Shown one piece after another: positions 63,228 through 64,000 of a stretch of DNA of 64,000 bases. The position numbers were made by a program, and so were the translations under genes. Source of the DNA: Actinoplanes sp. TBRC 11911 (GTDB lineage Bacteria > Actinomycetota > Actinomycetes > Mycobacteriales > Micromonosporaceae); contig NZ_JABBNC010000006.1 in the NCBI RefSeq assembly GCF_012933445.1, positions 186,001-250,000 on the forward strand, in the 5' to 3' direction. Under the pieces are notes generated by a model. It saw only the letters and a program-made list of their open reading frames with translations, made no database searches and was not told where the DNA came from. The number at the start of each line of letters is the position of its first letter. Position 1 is the first letter of the stretch.

Positions 63228-63237
63228 CGTTCCGGTT

Positions 63238-63978
63238 TCAGGTGTCGCAGGCGACGCCGTCCCCATCCCGATCAAGGTCATAGATGTCGCTTCCGGTGAC
63301 CCGGACCGGCCCGCTCACGTACTCGGGGCCGTTCCCGCTACCCCCGGCACAGTCCACATCGCTCGTGATCGGCACGCAGCCCGAGTAGTTCGGGTCGCAG
63401 CTGGAGGTCTTCGAGCCGACCGCCACCACCTTGGTAACCGGTTTCTTGGTCACCACACTGCTGATCTGCTTCCGCGACGTCTCCTTGCCATCGGTCATGG
63501 TCACCTCATAGGTGATCGTCCGGACGCCCGCGACACCCTTGGTGCGCACCTCGGTGTCACCCTTTTCCAGATCAGGATCCTTGACCGTACGCGTCGTGAA
63601 GGCGATCGCCGTACGCTTCGTGACCTTCTTCGTCGTGACAACGGGTTGCACCGAGGTCGGCGCCGCACTGGTCGGGTCCACTGCGGGGGCCTCGGCGGAC
63701 GGCACGTCGGCGGACGGCTGGTCCCCGGCCTGCTGCGCCGGCTGCACGACCACGTTGTCCGCGGCCTTGGCGGCATCGACATTCTTGTCATCGCCGGACA
63801 GCGCGTTGATCAGCGCAGCCCCACCGCAGCACGGGACCAGCAGTACCGCCACGAGCATCCCCACCCGCTGCATCGGAGACAGCCGTGACCAGAATCCGGG
63901 CCGCTTCTGCCCCGGCCACGCCGCGCCACCGTAGGGCGGTATCTGATTCGTCACCGCGCCATTGTGTGTGTCCACCAT
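63238..63978 (-). CDS. G5-domain/excalibur calcium-binding membrane protein
   Basis: A 246-residue protein: short cytoplasmic N-terminus, one membrane helix (VGMLVAVLLVPCCGGAALIN), a variable linker, a G5 domain (residues ~120-200: DLEKGDTEVRTKGVAGVRTI, YEVTMTDGKETSRKQISSVV, TKKPVTKVVAVGSK) and a C-terminal excalibur motif YDLDRDGDGVACD that binds calcium. Such proteins sit on the outer face and bind peptidoglycan-associated sugars. ATG 63978 is near the window end; GTG 63954 is an alternative and gives MTNQIPPYGGAAW. No partner visible. Confidence 0.88.
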   Translation of the reverse strand: MVDTHNGAVTNQIPPYGGAAWPGQKRPGFWSRLSPMQRVGMLVAVLLVPCCGGAALINALSGDDKNVDAAKAADNVVVQPAQQAGDQPSADVPSAEAPAVDPTSAAPTSVQPVVTTKKVTKRTAIAFTTRTVKDPDLEKGDTEVRTKGVAGVRTITYEVTMTDGKETSRKQISSVVTKKPVTKVVAVGSKTSSCDPNYSGCVPITSDVDCAGGSGNGPEYVSGPVRVTGSDIYDLDRDGDGVACDT

Positions 63979-64000
63979 GTAATCGACGAGCGTCCGTTCG

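Overview
High-GC DNA with GTG starts, Tat and lipoprotein signals, a class F sortase, a type IB topoisomerase, an ACR3-type permease and many small GNAT, VOC and SRPBCC proteins. This points to a soil actinomycete, probably Micromonosporaceae (Actinoplanes-like); that placement is inference from gene style, not a database match. No rRNA, tRNA, phage or CRISPR locus was seen. The window is chromosomal housekeeping and accessory genes, interrupted by an unusual amount of repeat-rich intergenic DNA. Layout: 0-7.5 kb holds a cut DUF1349 gene, an HD-domain gene, a two-adaptor MacAB-type efflux operon followed by a repeat-containing membrane protein, and small VOC/SRPBCC genes. 7.5-14 kb holds repeat-laden spacers around a HEAT-repeat protein, a GNAT and an NAD-epimerase. 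14-21 kb holds a very large secreted GH127 enzyme, a thioredoxin-reductase-like protein without redox cysteines and a P-loop/methyltransferase fusion. 21.7-31 kb holds an unrecognised conflict-like protein, two methyltransferases, an ACR3-type permease, a SEC-C protein and a type 2 isoleucyl-tRNA synthetase. 31-43 kb holds ion transport (CPA1 antiporter, Kup), a PP2C phosphatase, a lectin-domain membrane protein, topoisomerase IB, a sortase pair, a Bax-inhibitor-like protein and a broken TPR gene. 44-51.6 kb holds a MarR/OhrR-like regulator, a secreted M14 peptidase, a dicarboxylate permease/dehydrogenase pair and an MFS transporter. 53-64 kb holds a GGDEF-EAL protein, a possible serine-hydrolase operon, a secreted lipase, cupin/GNAT genes, a SnoaL/TetR divergent pair with a nested operator, a GH43 enzyme and a G5-excalibur protein. 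The most distinctive content is the intergenic repeat system. Five copies of a 45-bp hairpin repeat (7926, 13527, 36645, 43712, 52414) have arms that covary between copies. Four of them are linked to a second cluster of GTGGAC/TCCCACATT boxes and then to a GC-rich tandem array that differs at each site. Two of these composites carry an inserted 400-520 bp element with terminal inverted repeats, flanked by direct repeats of 10 and 15 bp. The elements sit in opposite orientations at two different points of the composite, and the copy at 7878 serves as an unfilled reference site. A second dispersed family (about 113 bp, three copies) sits at gene edges near 11.9, 17.6 and 20.8 kb. Several tandem arrays contain or abut stop codons or terminators of neighbouring genes, which suggests 3' ends are being locally amplified.
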